The notes below the pieces were generated by a model. That model searched no databases, had not been told where the DNA came from, and saw only the letters and a program-made list of their open reading frames with translations. Shown here one piece after another: positions 42,607-53,934 of a DNA stretch of 64,000 nt. Origin of the DNA: Paraniabella defluvii (GTDB lineage Bacteria > Bacteroidota > Bacteroidia > Chitinophagales > Chitinophagaceae); contig CP079215.1 in the NCBI GenBank assembly GCA_019316985.1, positions 6,070,316-6,134,315 of the forward strand, read 5' to 3'. The position numbers and the translations under genes are program-made. Numbering within the stretch: position 1 is the first letter of the stretch; each line of letters opens with the position of its first letter.

Positions 42607-43645
42607 CTACATTCTCACCCTGGGATCAAATACTCCGTACAGCAGGTCGGCTATAATATTCATTAATACGAAAAAGGTAGCCGATATCAGTACAGAGCCC
42701 ATCACAACCGGATAGTCTAATTTTTCCAAAGCATCTACTGTTACCTTGCCGATACCCTGCCAGCCAAAAATGTATTCAACAAAAAGGCGCCCGCCAGCAA
42801 CTCGGCAAACCAGCCGGTAATAGCAGTTATCACAGGGTTTAGGGCATTCTTAAGAGCGTGCCGCCAAACCACTGTCCTTTTGCTTAAACCTTTGGCATAA
42901 GCTGTCCTGATATAGTCCTGATCCAGTACATCCAGCATAGCGCTACGTGCCAGCTGCGTAATAATGGCCAGGGGCGAATGCCCAGTGTAATGGCCGGAAG
43001 TAAGAGGTTTTAAAACTGAGCACCCGTTCGCCGGTCACCTCATCAATATCGAACCAGTTCCCGCTAATCTGCAGCCCGGTGTATTGGGTAAGCACAAAGC
43101 CAAAAAGGTAAGCAATAACAATCCCCATAAAAAGGAAGGTGCTGAAATACCTACTATGCTCGAAAATATGGCGCCGGTGTCGAGCCAGGTATTTTGCTTT
43201 ACGGCAGCTATCACGCCCAGCGGAATGCCTACCACTACAGCAATGGCCATTGCCGCAATTGTAAGCATAATCGTTCCTGGCAAAGCCTGCATCAATATAG
43301 CACCTACCTCCCTCTTACTCTGGTAAGATCTTCTCAGGTATGGAATTTTAATCAATTTATGCTTGCCTCCTAAAAAAATACCTTTCAGCTGTTTGGCATC
43401 GATATCTTCCCTGGTGTGAATGGCTATCGGAGATACATCATTTACATACAGTAAAAACTGCTTCCATTTCGGCTGATCGAGATACAATTCCTTCCGGATA
43501 TTTTCCTGTGTTTTTGCATCCCCGGTTTGCCCCATTACCAATCGCGCAGGATCGCCAAAGCCCTGGAATAAAAAAATACCAGCACCACCACACCGGCTAA
43601 TACCAGTATACTGTAAAGGATTTTTTTAATAAGGTATTGTATCAT
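42607..43645 (-). CDS. ABC transporter permease, OppB/DppB type
   Basis: Inner-membrane permease of peptide transporters: N-terminal helix with the DppB insertion, periplasmic region, then PGTIMLTIAAMAIAVVVGIP, the EAA-type loop in AYAKGLSKRTVVWRHAL, and the terminal DLLYGVFDPRVRM. Breaks near 43563, 43118, 42955 and 42780. About 350 residues. No OppC, ATPase or binding protein is adjacent, so partners must be elsewhere. Confidence 0.87.
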
Positions 43646-43753
43646 GGATAATGTATGATTTATTGTACGATATACAGTGTATGATAATACTTCCATCTTT
43701 AAACCGAATATCAAACACCCGATATCGCACTTTTCAGGCTTCTTTTACCAGAA

Positions 43754-44511
43754 CTACTTTCTTTTAATCTTCCCGTTTTCTTTCAATAGCACCTTTCCCT
43801 GTTTTAACACTTCCAATACAGCATCCGGGTCATCTTCAGCGCCTATTTTTTTATTGAAATCATGTATTCAAAACCGGCGTTTCTGAATGTAATGATATGG
43901 TTTCCTCCACTTCCCTGAAATTCCATTATGCCATTCTCAATAACCAGGTCAGGTTTTTTCAGTTTGCTGTTAATTTTCCATGAAGTATACCGGTAGTTGT
44001 CTTCGTTTTCCGATCAATCCTGATTTTATAATTTTTGTAACTATTAAATATACCGGTTCCTTAAAATCCCGGAGGTATTCAGGCAGTTCTTTTTGTCGGT
44101 CCGGATAGCATCAACCAGCAATAATTTTTCTTTAGGCGACTGGTAATTAACCGCTTTAATTCTACCTTCATCATTCAACCAAATGCTGCCCTTGTCAAAC
44201 ATCACTCCTCTCCAACCCACTTCCGACCAGTCTGCTATCTTTGAGCCGGCAATCTTCCTTACAAATTCGTCATCGAATATTTCGTCGAAGCGTTTAGTAA
44301 AATCATTTCTGTCTTTCACATCCTTCAGGGGATATGCTCTATTTAACGGGTATTGAATAAAGCCCGCGATTTTCGCTTTATCCCTCGTACCAAATACATC
44401 GATGATTTTTTTAACTTTACTAATCTGCCCATTGTTCAGTCTGATACTTTGCCCCGCGGCGGTTATACCCGTTACAGCAAAAATGAGTAATAAAACTACT
44501 GCCGACTTCAT
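43754..44511 (-). CDS. Secreted hypothetical protein
   Basis: About 250 residues after repairing breaks near 44080, 44000 and 43860. Signal peptide (VTGITAAGQS), then helix IIDVFGTRDKAKIAGFIQYP and a mixed alpha/beta region (WSEVGWRGVMFDKGSIWLND). No family recognised. It sits between the permease and the BT_3928 gene on the same strand. Confidence 0.65.
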
Positions 44512-44592
44512 AATTGAGCTATACGCTGTACACAATATATTACCTACGCAATCTGCCTATTCTTTTTCGCACTTCTATATCTTCCTTCTCTA

Positions 44593-45697
44593 TTAAAGGT
44601 TTACTTTATTAAAATTTTTATAACTCCATTTACCTTCAATCGTTCCTTTACTGAGTACATAAACAGTAGGATTGGTACGCGCTGCCGTGCGGATCATAGT
44701 ATTATCTCCACTTAAAATTTCCACCGGGCCAAAAGAGGTTCTACTGATAGCCGGCTTTAAGCGGGCAGCCGCACTACTTACTATATAAACAGGTATGTTC
44801 TTTTCCCTTGCGTTGGCTACAATAGCAGCAAAACCTTTCTGCCATTTTTCCAAAGGAGTTGCGGCCCCTTCTACAAATAGCAATACCACCCTATTACCAG
44901 TAAGCACATCTTGCGTTACATCTGTTCCATCTGGTGCTGTAAGACCGAAAGCTTTAATAGGCGGCTCATTATTAACCCCGGGCCTGATCACTTTATCATA
45001 ACGGTCAACAAACTTGTAAGTGCTGTCATCAAAATCGTCGGGAAATGTTTCAGCTGTAAACTCCACTTTCCGGCCTGCCTTTTCATAGACGAATGTAATA
45101 ATAGTGCTGTCGGGTATAGCGTTGGCCGGCATTTGCATCTGCTGCGGTATATTGTTACCTTTCTTAAACGGCAGGCAATCTGCCACCGGCAAATACTTTA
45201 AAGTATACCATTGCGCTGCAAAGCTGAACAGCGTTGCCATCAATAATAATACAGTAGTGGTTCCCCTGGCAAATACCGGTTTAATATACCTGGTATTAAA
45301 AAAGATCAGCAGTATCAACACCAGCAAAATAATATCCTTGATAAACGACATTTGTGCGGTGATGGGAATACAATCGCCGAAGCATCCGCAGTTTTTGAAC
45401 TTTCCCGACAGGTAGGCATAGCCGGTTAAAAAGGTAAAGAAAACGATCAGCAGCAATAATAACCAACTGACGGTTTTACTACGCCATCCCAGGAGCAGGG
45501 CGGCGCCTGCCATGATCTCAAACGCGATCATAATAACCGAAAGAGCCAGCGAAATACCATCGAGGAAACCGTTCCCAAACCAGGAAAAACTCCTGCATTT
45601 TATAACTAAGTCCGATAGGGTCATTGGCTTTAACCAATCCGGAAAAAATAAAAAGTACACCTACAATAACACGGGCGATATTTACGAGTATCTTCAT
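44593..45697 (-). CDS. BT_3928-type DoxX membrane protein
   Basis: DoxX-like four-helix membrane part (RVIVGVLFIFSGLVKAND, GAALLLGWRSKTVSWLLLLL) with the Cys-rich loop KNCGCFGDCIPI, then a C-terminal periplasmic thioredoxin-like region (RVVLLFVEGA, NIPVYIVSSA). One break near 45585. About 367 residues, usual for BT_3928 family. Its start lies 5 nt after the DUF1599 stop, so the two are co-transcribed, a pairing known from Bacteroides. Confidence 0.85.
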
Positions 45698-45702
45698 GGA
45701 AT

Positions 45703-46249
45703 TTATTTATTCCCGGCCTCACTATCGAGTATCAGCGCAAAAACCGAGTAGTTAATAATATCGTGATAGTTGGCATCAATGCCTTCGCTTATTAAAGTTT
45801 TACCGTCGTTATTAATGATTTGCCTGATACGGAACAGCTTCATCAGAATCAGGTCGGTAAGCCCCTCCTGGCTCATGCTGCGCCAGGCTTCGCCGTAATC
45901 ATGGTTTTTGCTTTGCATCAGTTCTTTTGTAGCGGCTATGTGCTTTTTATAGGCATCCACCACCTGTTCTTCGGGCAAATCCCAGGGTGCATCCGGGGCA
46001 GCTCCAGCTGTATTAACCCTATTACGGCGTAATTGATCATTCCCAAAAATTCACCCGCTATATCATCGGCAATCATTTGCTGTTTTTTTCCTGTATGGTT
46101 CTGATGCGTTGCGCTTTAATGTAAATCTGGTCAACTATAGAAATAGTACGTAACACGCGCCATGCCGTGCCGTAATCTTTATTCTTTTTGAAGAAAACGT
46201 TTTGACAGGATGCGATCACTGCATCGTATTGTTCGTTTGTTTTTGTCAT
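45703..46249 (-). CDS. DUF1599 protein (tandem-repeat nucleotide-modification-like fold)
   Basis: About 181 residues, one break near 46010 and one near 46075. The protein is an internal duplication: the first half has KNKDYGTAWRVLRTISIVDQ and the second KNHDYGEAWRSMSQEGLTDL, each followed by an Arg-rich helix and an Asn-Tyr segment (GMINYAVIGL, DIINYSVFAL). DUF1599 function is unknown. It precedes BT_3928 and is divergent from folP. Confidence 0.85.
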
Positions 46250-46414
46250 GTGATGTATTTGATGGAGTGGGCGCCTGGTAAGCAAGTTAAAAGCCTGCCG
46301 GTTGTAAAGCGTTAACAGTTAACTTTCCAACCAATAAACTTGTCAACTTTTCAACCAATCCCTACCTTAGCTTCTAAAGAAGCAATTCCGACAAAAATAG
46401 CAAAACAAATATTG

Positions 46415-47244
46415 ATGTTCACACTTAATTGTAAAGGCAGGTTACTCACTATCAATCAACCCATTGTTATGGGTATACTGAACATCAACGAAGATTCCTT
46501 TTACAGTGGTAACCGCTATACAGCCAATGATGAGCTATTGCTCCGGGCACAGCAAATGATCGACGATGGCGCCGCAATACTGGATATTGGCGGACAAAGC
46601 ACCCGGCCGGGCAGTGAAATGATTTCTGCTGAGAAAGAATTGGCCCGAGTGATACCGGCGATCGAATCCATACATAAAATTTTCCTGAAACTATCATTTC
46701 AGTTGATACTTTTTATGCAAAAGTGGCAAAGGAGGCGGTACAGGCAGGGGCATCTATTGTAAACGACATCAGCGCCGGTAGTATCGATGATGAATTGATC
46801 GATACGGTAGCTTCCCTAAACGCACCTTATGTTTTAATGCATATGCAAGGCACCCCGCAAACCATGCAAAACCATCCTCATTATGAAGATGTGTGCAGGG
46901 AAGTGCTCGATTTTTTTATTCAGCAAACCGCCATTCTCAAAAATAAAGGCATAAAGGACATCATTATCGATCCTGGTTTTGGCTTCGGCAAAACCACGGC
47001 TCATAATTTCACCCTGCTGAAAAATCTGCATCTGTTTAAAATGCTGGATCTGCCCATATTATTAGGCATTAGCCGCAAGGGATTTATTTATCGTACCCTG
47101 GATACCGATGCGGAGCAGGCGCTCAACGGAACTACGGTTTTAAATACACTGGGACTGATCAATGGCGCTGACATTTTAAGAGTGCACGACGTAAAGCAGG
47201 CTATGGAAGCCATAAAACTGGTTACCGCTTATTCGAATATTTAA
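46415..47244 (+). CDS. folP: Dihydropteroate synthase
   Basis: Folate synthesis: joins p-aminobenzoate to 6-hydroxymethyl-dihydropterin pyrophosphate. Signatures: PIVMGILNINEDSFYSG, AAILDIGGQSTRPGSEM, NDISAGSID, HMQGTPQTMQ, IIIDPGFGFGKT, ILLGISRKGFI and the end RVHDVKQ. The pterin- and sulfa-site residues are present. One break near 46683 (CC/CCC region). Start 46415 gives the family N-terminus. Length about 276 residues. Divergent from DUF1599, and 1 nt from the convergent hydrolase. Confidence 0.95.
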
Positions 47245-47245
47245 C

Positions 47246-48072
47246 CTATTGTCTATGTTTAAATAACCATCGAGGTATGGCATCACTTAGCAGAAAGGGA
47301 ACTGTTATATTTTGATGATCCAAATAAGAATAAGTAGTAAATACCATTTTCCTGTTGCCTTTCAACTTTTGAAAAGAGCAATACTCCCAGCATAAGGATT
47401 ATCAATATCCTTTTTCCATGTATCAACCAAATAGGCTTTGTCATTATGGCACGGGTGTTAGAAAAATCGGGAACTCCTGCCATAGAAACCATCGCTGCGA
47501 AATGATCTGGTTCCAGGTTTAGTAAATTTTGAGCTGTAGATGCACCCATTGAGTACCCTATAATATATATGCGGTTTCTATCTATATCCTGGAATTCTTT
47601 TTCTACTTCCTTAATTAAGTTTAAGAGCACTGTTATATCTTTAGACGGTTTTGAAACTTTTTCACCGGCTTCATCGACATAGTTCGAAGAACGTTCTTTA
47701 AATTGAGGAGCCAGTACGAAAGCTTCATACTTCGCATAAATTTCTTCCCGTATCCAGATCCGGGTAAGTGGCTCCAATTGCCGCTCATTATCATCACCCA
47801 ATCGGCTCGAATTGTGTAACGCAATAACCAATGGATATTTTTTACCATTTGTTCTGTTCTTTGGCAAAAGCAATCGGTAAGGTAATAGAGCCCTATTTGT
47901 AGCAAAATATCTTTTCTCAAACTTATCTGCTGGCAAATTATTAAGTAACAGTCTTCTTTCAACAATTGTCTGACTATCTAATTTTAAATGATCGACCAAC
48001 TGATTCTGACCATAACATGTTGCAGCAAGGTAACAACAAAAAAAAAAACAATACTACCTTTTTATAGTGCAT
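47246..48072 (-). CDS. Secreted alpha/beta hydrolase (PHB-depolymerase/esterase-like)
   Basis: Signal peptide (CCYLAATCYGQ), then YRLLLPKNRTNGKKYPLVIA and HNSSRLGDDN, nucleophile elbow IYIIGYSMGASTAQ, and the late blocks KPIWLIHGKKD and SYLDHQNITV for acid and His. About 275 residues. Breaks near 47415 and in an A11 tract at 48038-48048, where 12 bases restore the signal peptide frame. Substrate unknown. Confidence 0.82.
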
Positions 48073-48143
48073 ATATCAATATATAAAACATACATACAGT
48101 TCCGATTTACTAAGCTGAAGTACTCGAAAAACCGTTTACTGTT

Positions 48144-48894
48144 TTAATACCTCGGGCATGAATTTTTGCTTTGCTCAATCGCATCCATTAATTGCTCGGT
48201 TATGTCCTGGGCCGAAGCCTCGTAATCGATCTGGAGCGGTTCTTTAAAAGTCACCGTAAGCAAGGTACCCCTTTTGCGAAGCGTTACACCGGTTTTATTA
48301 AATGCTTTGGAAAAACCATTGATCACAACCGGTATTACAATGGGCTTATGATGTTTTATAATAAGCGCAGTCCCTTTTCGCGCCGGCGCATAAGGCGTTG
48401 TCGTTCCCTGGGGAAAGGTAATGATCCAGTTATTTTTAAAGACCTTTCAATTTTACGGGTATCGCTGGGGTCCAGGCCGGCACGTTGTTCTTTACTGTTT
48501 TCGTTCCAGGTACGGCGTACGGTGAGGCCGCCTGCCAGTAAAAACAACCGGCTCATCCAGCTGCTTTTCATTGTTTGTTCGGCTGCTACATAGTTTACTC
48601 TTGTAAAGGGATTCAGCATGTAAAAAGGCAGCCCAAGCCGATCCTTCTTCCCCATTTAATAGCTGAAAAGATATGGAACATCGTAATCACATCGAGGAAA
48701 TAGGTTTGATGATTACACACAAACAGTACATTCGTCTTGGGCAGTGCTTTTACTTTATCGGTACCCCGGATGCGTAATTTATTAATAATGGCGATACCGG
48801 GGTAGGTGCATAGCCCCACTACCAAATGTACCAGCTTCCTCACCAGGCTTGTACTTTTCAATCTATCTGTAAACTTTCCCATTAGCGCAGGCAA
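48144..48894 (-). CDS. 1-acyl-sn-glycerol-3-phosphate acyltransferase
   Basis: PlsC-type membrane acyltransferase for phospholipid synthesis. Block I reads CNHQTYFLDV (Bacteroidota variant with five residues between His and Asp), block III FPQGTTTPYAPARKG, block IV PIVIPVVINGF. Breaks near 48650 and 48385; about 250 residues. Start ATG at 48894; the N-terminal helix VRKLVHLVVGLCTYPGIAII anchors it in the membrane. Confidence 0.86.
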
Positions 48895-49002
48895 AATAAT
48901 GGTTTAAAGTAATTAATTATAATTTAACAGCAATTATTTTCTGTTCACCCCGTGATAATAAAAAATACGGTTATTATCATATTGCTTTCATAATTTGTGG
49001 TT

Positions 49003-50093
49003 ATGAATGATTTGGAGATACTTAATAACCGGCCGTCCAGAAAAAGATTCTCTATCCGGTCAACAATGAACTGGCCAGCTACCTGGTGCGCCAGGGAAGA
49101 GAGGTAAGCCTGCCGGTATCGCATACCGACCTTTTAAATTTCACCTGGTCGGTACCTATCAAAGACGAGCAGGGCAACAGCACCTACTGGGAGAAAGCCA
49201 TTTATGATAAAAGAGATTGGGATTATTTAAGAGAGGGGCTGGTTAAAATTTATGCGATCCTTAAAACCGAGGGGGACATGAGTTTTGCTGACCAACTGGA
49301 TGTAGCCCGGATAGACTATTGTTCCTTTGGCAACTCGCTTCCTTTCCGGATCAGGATCGTTAATAAGTTCAACTCCAATTTTGATCACTATTACATCAAA
49401 ATAACCGATGCTTCACGTATCTATGGCCTGGAGCTGGAGCATTTCCTCTCTCCTAACCGGCTTACTTTTTATACAGACAGGGGCACGCTGGTAGAAGAAC
49501 ACATCCCGGGGTTGCCGGGAGATGTTTTCCTGGAACAGTATCTGAATAAAGAAGAAACCAATAAAACAAGACTGGCCAAGGAGTTTGTAAAATTCAATGA
49601 GCGTTGCTTTGTACGTTTACTGGGCGATATGCGGGCTTATAATTTTGTGGTAGTGGCTACTCCTGATATTGAAAGCTACCAGTACCGCATCAGAGCCATC
49701 GATTTCGACCAGCAATCCTATGAAGGGCGGAAAACCTTTACATGCCCCAGTTTTTCAAGGAGAACAATGCCTTTGTAACAACGGTGCTGGATCAGCTGAA
49801 TACCGAGTCGATAGAACAGTATAAAGCAGAAGAGCGTTCAGCCATGGCCTACCGTGTGGCCGTAACCCGCTTCCGGTTGATGGAGCTGTTAAACATCATG
49901 TCGCGCGACACCGTCCCCTCCCGAAAAACAGCAATTGCTGATCGACCAGTTAAATGAACATTTTAAAACGCCGGCTTTCAGCAGGTGCAAGTCGATGGGA
50001 CAAATACTAAAGCTGCATTTAAAGTACATGCTGCGCGGCAACCTGAAGCTGATACAGGAAAAAACGAGGAGCCTGGTAAAGCGTATTAATTAA
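49003..50093 (+). CDS. Hypothetical protein with kinase-like (APH/PKL) features
   Basis: About 363 residues after repairing breaks near 49075, 49737 and 49920. Several spaced elements match a protein-kinase-like or aminoglycoside-phosphotransferase-like fold: HYYIKITDASRIYGLELEHF (Lys and later Glu, as the VAIK-Lys and helix-C Glu pair), VEEHIPGLPGDVFL (hinge-like), RLLGDMRAYNFVV (catalytic-loop-like Asp and Asn) and RAIDFDQQ (metal-binding Asp). No named family is recognised, so kinase activity is inference. It is a stand-alone gene with no partner. Start at 49003 gives MNDLEILNNRP. Confidence 0.68.
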
Positions 50094-50454
50094 ACTAAAA
50101 GGTTACCTGAGTAAAAGATGAATACGCTATTATGGTCTATGCGTGACTCAAATGGGTAACGAAGGGAATCCGAAGGCCGGAATCGTGCGAATATCGACCA
50201 CTGACTATGATAACAAAAGACAATAGCAAAGGATGGGGATTGATAGACAAGAACTACCAACCAGAAGATAAAGAGAGCAGCTTATATATTGAGGTGTTGC
50301 GACCTTATTAGCCAGCCATTGCAAAACTCTAATCTATTATAGAAAAAAAGCCGGGCCACTTAAAAGCCGGAAGAATCAAAATGCTTAACAATTTAGCAGT
50401 TTATGTATCTTTATAAGTAATAGCCTGTGTTAATTGTTTAACCTATTTATATAA
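50094..50454. other. Intergenic region, 361 bp
   Basis: No gene, terminator or repeat recognised. It presumably contains the promoter of the SusD-like gene. Short open stretches in all frames lack starts or family motifs. Confidence 0.5.
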
Positions 50455-52106
50455 ATGCTTATGAGATATATTTCATTATTGTTTCTTATTATTTTGGCTT
50501 CCTGTCAAAGAGATCAGGATATTATCCCCGAAAAAGAACCGCCACCAGCAGCTCCGAATCATGGGAAGTTATCTGTTGTGGTTTACGATGCCACGGAATG
50601 GACCCCGGCTCAGCCTAAAGGCATTCCAGCAACAGCAATTACGGTGTACCTGTTTCAATCACAGGCGGATTTTGCGGCTACCTGGCAACATCCGGATAAC
50701 CCAAAATATGCTTTTAAAGCTGTTACCGGTAGTAATGGAACTGCCATTTTTGATAGCGTGCCACCCGGGAAATATTATATATCTACCCAAGATATGGTGG
50801 ACGGTTCCAATACCTTCTATTTTCAGTCTGAATTCAGGAAAGAGTTGAGAAGCGATGGATTGTTATGGGGCTTAACCTCGGATACACTGATCCAGGCAAC
50901 CACCGCTATATCATCCGCCCAACCTTATGCTTTTGCAGGAGCCTTTTTGTGGAAGGATTTGAATGGCGATGGCGTTATTAATAACATGGATTTCCAGCCG
51001 CTGCCTCAGCGAAGTATTACCATTGAAAAACAGGCAAATAATAGCATTCAATTAATTATGGGTGTAGATGGAGAGCCTTACTACCAACAATTATCAGCTG
51101 TTTTAAACGGAGCTTATAAAACCCTGTCCAACTTTGAAGAAAAACAGGTAATGGCTGACGGCTATATGAGTCATAATGCGCTTCCTCCGATTGGCGAATG
51201 GGTCGCGTTTAGCAATTTCTCATTCAATTCTAACACTCCAATTATAAATAACCTATGGTCGCTGCCTTGGCAGACTATACGGGCTTGTAACCAGATAATT
51301 AATGAAAGTCGCGGCAATCTACCATTGAATATTAGTTACTATACTCAGCAAGCCCGGCTATTAAGGGCTTTGGCCTACCTGGAACTCACCAACCGTTTCG
51401 GTGATGTGCCTCTAATGACAGAAAATGATCTGAATGTCTTTTACCCTAGTCAGTCCCCAGTTGCCGAGGTGATCGATTATGTCCGGCAGGATCTTTCGCG
51501 GTTGATCGATGCGCTACCCGACACAGCTTCGAGCAATATTTATCTCAACAAATGGTCTGGTTTGACCATTCTTGCCAAACTGCATCTTTCAAGAAAAGAT
51601 TACGCTTCGGCCCTACAATGTATTAATGCTATTATAAATCGTCAAAAATACCTGCTATCCGGGTCTTTAAATGAAGTATATCAAAATACTACTAATAAGG
51701 AAATCTTATGGAGAGGTATACCTGATCCATCCCCGCCTTTACTTCTTATTTCCTGAACAGGCCCGTCTTTCCATCTATAAGATACGCTGAGGTATTACTC
51801 TTAAGTGCTGAAGCTAATATCGGGGCAGGTAATTTTAACGAGGCTCAAAATATGTTAAATCAGTTACAAAGCAGGAGCAAGAGAGCCGTGTTAACCTTAA
51901 CTACCAGCAATGCTCTAGATCAGTTAAACATGGTAATTAAGCAAGAAGCACCTTTGGAGGGTTTTCATTTTGCTACGCTGGTAAGATTACAACTGGCAGA
52001 GAAGGAACTGAAAACTTATGGTTATAAATTTCATAATCAACTTTTGCCTATACCCTTAACTGAATTAATTATCAACCCTAATATAAGGCAGAACCCCGGC
52101 TACTAG
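50455..52106 (+). CDS. Orphan SusD-like lipoprotein with extra N-terminal domains
   Basis: Lipobox ILASCQRD. Residues about 35-115 read as a transthyretin/Cna_B-like beta domain (GKLSVVVYDATEW, GTAIFDSVPPGKYYIST). About 165-180 hold a dockerin-type calcium loop DLNGDGVINNMDF. The rest is SusD/RagB: IRACNQIINES, ARLLRALAYLELTNRFGDVP, YAEVLLLSAEANIGAGNF and the typical end LLPIPLTELI...QNPGY. One break near 51710. No SusC lies beside it, so its receptor partner is missing or distant. About 550 residues. Confidence 0.83.
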
Positions 52107-52206
52107 CACCTAGAATTTATCCCCTTCGTGTATGTATCACATATTATTATTATCTTAGCGAGCCTGCTTTAAGGTATATATTATTAATAAAAACAATAAG
52201 AACAAA

Positions 52207-53277
52207 ATGGCCAAGTACACAGCCGGAGTATTACACGGCAAGGAGCTTGAAGCTCTTTACAACGATGCTAAAGACAATAATTTTGCCCTGCCCGCAGTAA
52301 ACGTGGTAGGAACGGATAGCGTAAACGCAGTATTGGAAACCGCTGCGAAAGTAAACTCGCCGGTAATGATCCAGTTCAGCAATGGCGGCGCACAATTTTT
52401 TGCCGGAAAAGGCATGCCCAATAAAAATCTTGAAGCCAATATTTACGGTGCTGTAAGTGGCGCGCTTCATGTACACACTGTAGCTAAATATTATGGTGTA
52501 CCGGTGGTTTTACATACTGACCATGCTGCAAAAAAATGGCTGCCCTGGATCAGCGCCCTGATCGACGAAGGAGAAAAATTTTATAAAGAAAAAGGACAGC
52601 CTTTATTCAGCTCCCACATGCTGGACCTGAGCGAAGAGCCTATCGAAGAAAATATCGCTACGTCGCTGGAATTCTTCAAACGTATGGCCCCATTGGGTAT
52701 GAGCATCGAAATCGAATTAGGTGTTACCGGCGGTGAAGAAGATGGTGTTGACAATACAGATGTTGACAACTCTAAATTATACACACAACCGGAAGAAGTG
52801 GCTTATGCTTACGAGCAACTGAGCACTGTAAGCAATATGTTTACCGTAGCTGCCGCTTTTGGAAACGTACATGGGGTTTACAAACCAGGTAATGTGCAGC
52901 TGACGCCGGTAATTTTGGATAACAGCCAAAAATACATCGCAGAAAAGTTTAAAACCAGCAGCAACAAACCGGTTTACTTTGTATTCCATGGTGGTAGCGG
53001 CTCTGAGCAAAGCCAGATTCGCGAAGCCATCAGCTACGGTGCCATCAAAATGAACCTGGATACCGATATGCAGTGGGCATTTGCTGAAGGTGTTTTCGAT
53101 TATTACAAAAAGAACGAAGCATACCTGCAAGGCCAGTTAGGCAACCCGGAAGGAGAAGATAAGCCTAACAAAAAGTACTACGATCCGCGCGTATGGTTGC
53201 GCAAAGGCGAAGAAACTTTTGTGAAACGTCTTGAAGTAGCTTTTGAAGATCTGAACTGTATCGGCAAAAACGCATAA
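52207..53277 (+). CDS. fbaA: Class II fructose-bisphosphate aldolase
   Basis: Zinc-dependent aldolase of glycolysis and gluconeogenesis. 356 residues, intact. Metal and catalytic region VLHTDHAAKKWLPW (D105, H106), AAAFGNVHGVYKPGNV, VFHGGSGSEQ and the phosphate-binding NLDTDMQWAF. A strong terminator follows 6 nt after the stop. Its intact frame, with only short homopolymers, fits the view that breaks elsewhere are artefacts. Confidence 0.96.
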   Translation: MAKYTAGVLHGKELEALYNDAKDNNFALPAVNVVGTDSVNAVLETAAKVNSPVMIQFSNGGAQFFAGKGMPNKNLEANIYGAVSGALHVHTVAKYYGVPVVLHTDHAAKKWLPWISALIDEGEKFYKEKGQPLFSSHMLDLSEEPIEENIATSLEFFKRMAPLGMSIEIELGVTGGEEDGVDNTDVDNSKLYTQPEEVAYAYEQLSTVSNMFTVAAAFGNVHGVYKPGNVQLTPVILDNSQKYIAEKFKTSSNKPVYFVFHGGSGSEQSQIREAISYGAIKMNLDTDMQWAFAEGVFDYYKKNEAYLQGQLGNPEGEDKPNKKYYDPRVWLRKGEETFVKRLEVAFEDLNCIGKNA

Positions 53278-53282
53278 GCAAT

Positions 53283-53309
53283 AAAAAACCCCGCAATGCG
53301 GGGTTTTTT
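53283..53309. terminator. Bidirectional terminator between fbaA and RlpA
   Basis: AAAAAACCCCGC-aat-GCGGGGTTTTTT, perfectly symmetric; serves fbaA on plus and the rlpA-type gene on minus, whose stop is 2 nt away. Confidence 0.95.
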
Positions 53310-53310
53310 A

Positions 53311-53712
53311 TTAATCATTTGATTGAATTCTTTTCTTATAAAGAATTGTTGTTATCTTTTTACCTTCTAATATCTGAACTTCTACAGGAACCAATCCATT
53401 ACCGGCGTGGGCAATTTTTTGAAATGCAGATTTACTTAAATCCACGCGGCCTTTAATATGAGGGGCCATCCTGTCGTTTACTACAACCTGTACACTTTGT
53501 CCTGTTTTTTTATTGGTAACCAATAAACGTGTACCCAGTTTGTAAATATTAGAAGCAGCTGTTAAAAGATAGTCTCTGTAAATATCACCTGTTGCGGTTT
53601 TACGGCCGTTGAACTTACTGTGATAATACGATGCTTTTTGCGAAGTACTTTGAGCGAAGCTTTTGGCATAACTGAAAATAAAAGCAAAAAACAGAACTAA
53701 CCATTTCTTCAT
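53311..53712 (-). CDS. RlpA-like septal/cell-wall protein
   Basis: Double-psi beta-barrel of the RlpA family, which cuts denuded peptidoglycan. 133 residues from ATG 53712: signal peptide (SYAKSFAQ), ASYYHSKFNGRKTATGDIY, VVVNDRMAPHIKGRVDLSKS and AFQKIAHAGNG. The C-terminal SPOR domain of longer relatives is absent. The upstream in-frame start at 53751 would precede the signal peptide by 13 residues and is less likely. Intact. Confidence 0.88.
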   Translation of the reverse strand: MKKWLVLFFAFIFSYAKSFAQSTSQKASYYHSKFNGRKTATGDIYRDYLLTAASNIYKLGTRLLVTNKKTGQSVQVVVNDRMAPHIKGRVDLSKSAFQKIAHAGNGLVPVEVQILEGKKITTILYKKRIQSND

Positions 53713-53934
53713 GTGAGATATTTTAGTTAAACAATAAACGCTGAAAAACAAATTTTATTTTACTGCGCCTTTTATAACGTTATTTTACTAACATGCAAAA
53801 TACGGCTGCAAAGGTAGGCCGAAACCCCGTCAAAGCCAGTGAATACAGGATCTGGCTTAAAATTATCCTAAATTATTGAAAATCAATATGACGATCTTAC
53901 AAAGACCGGTTTAAAAAAATTTGGCCCTCACTCC

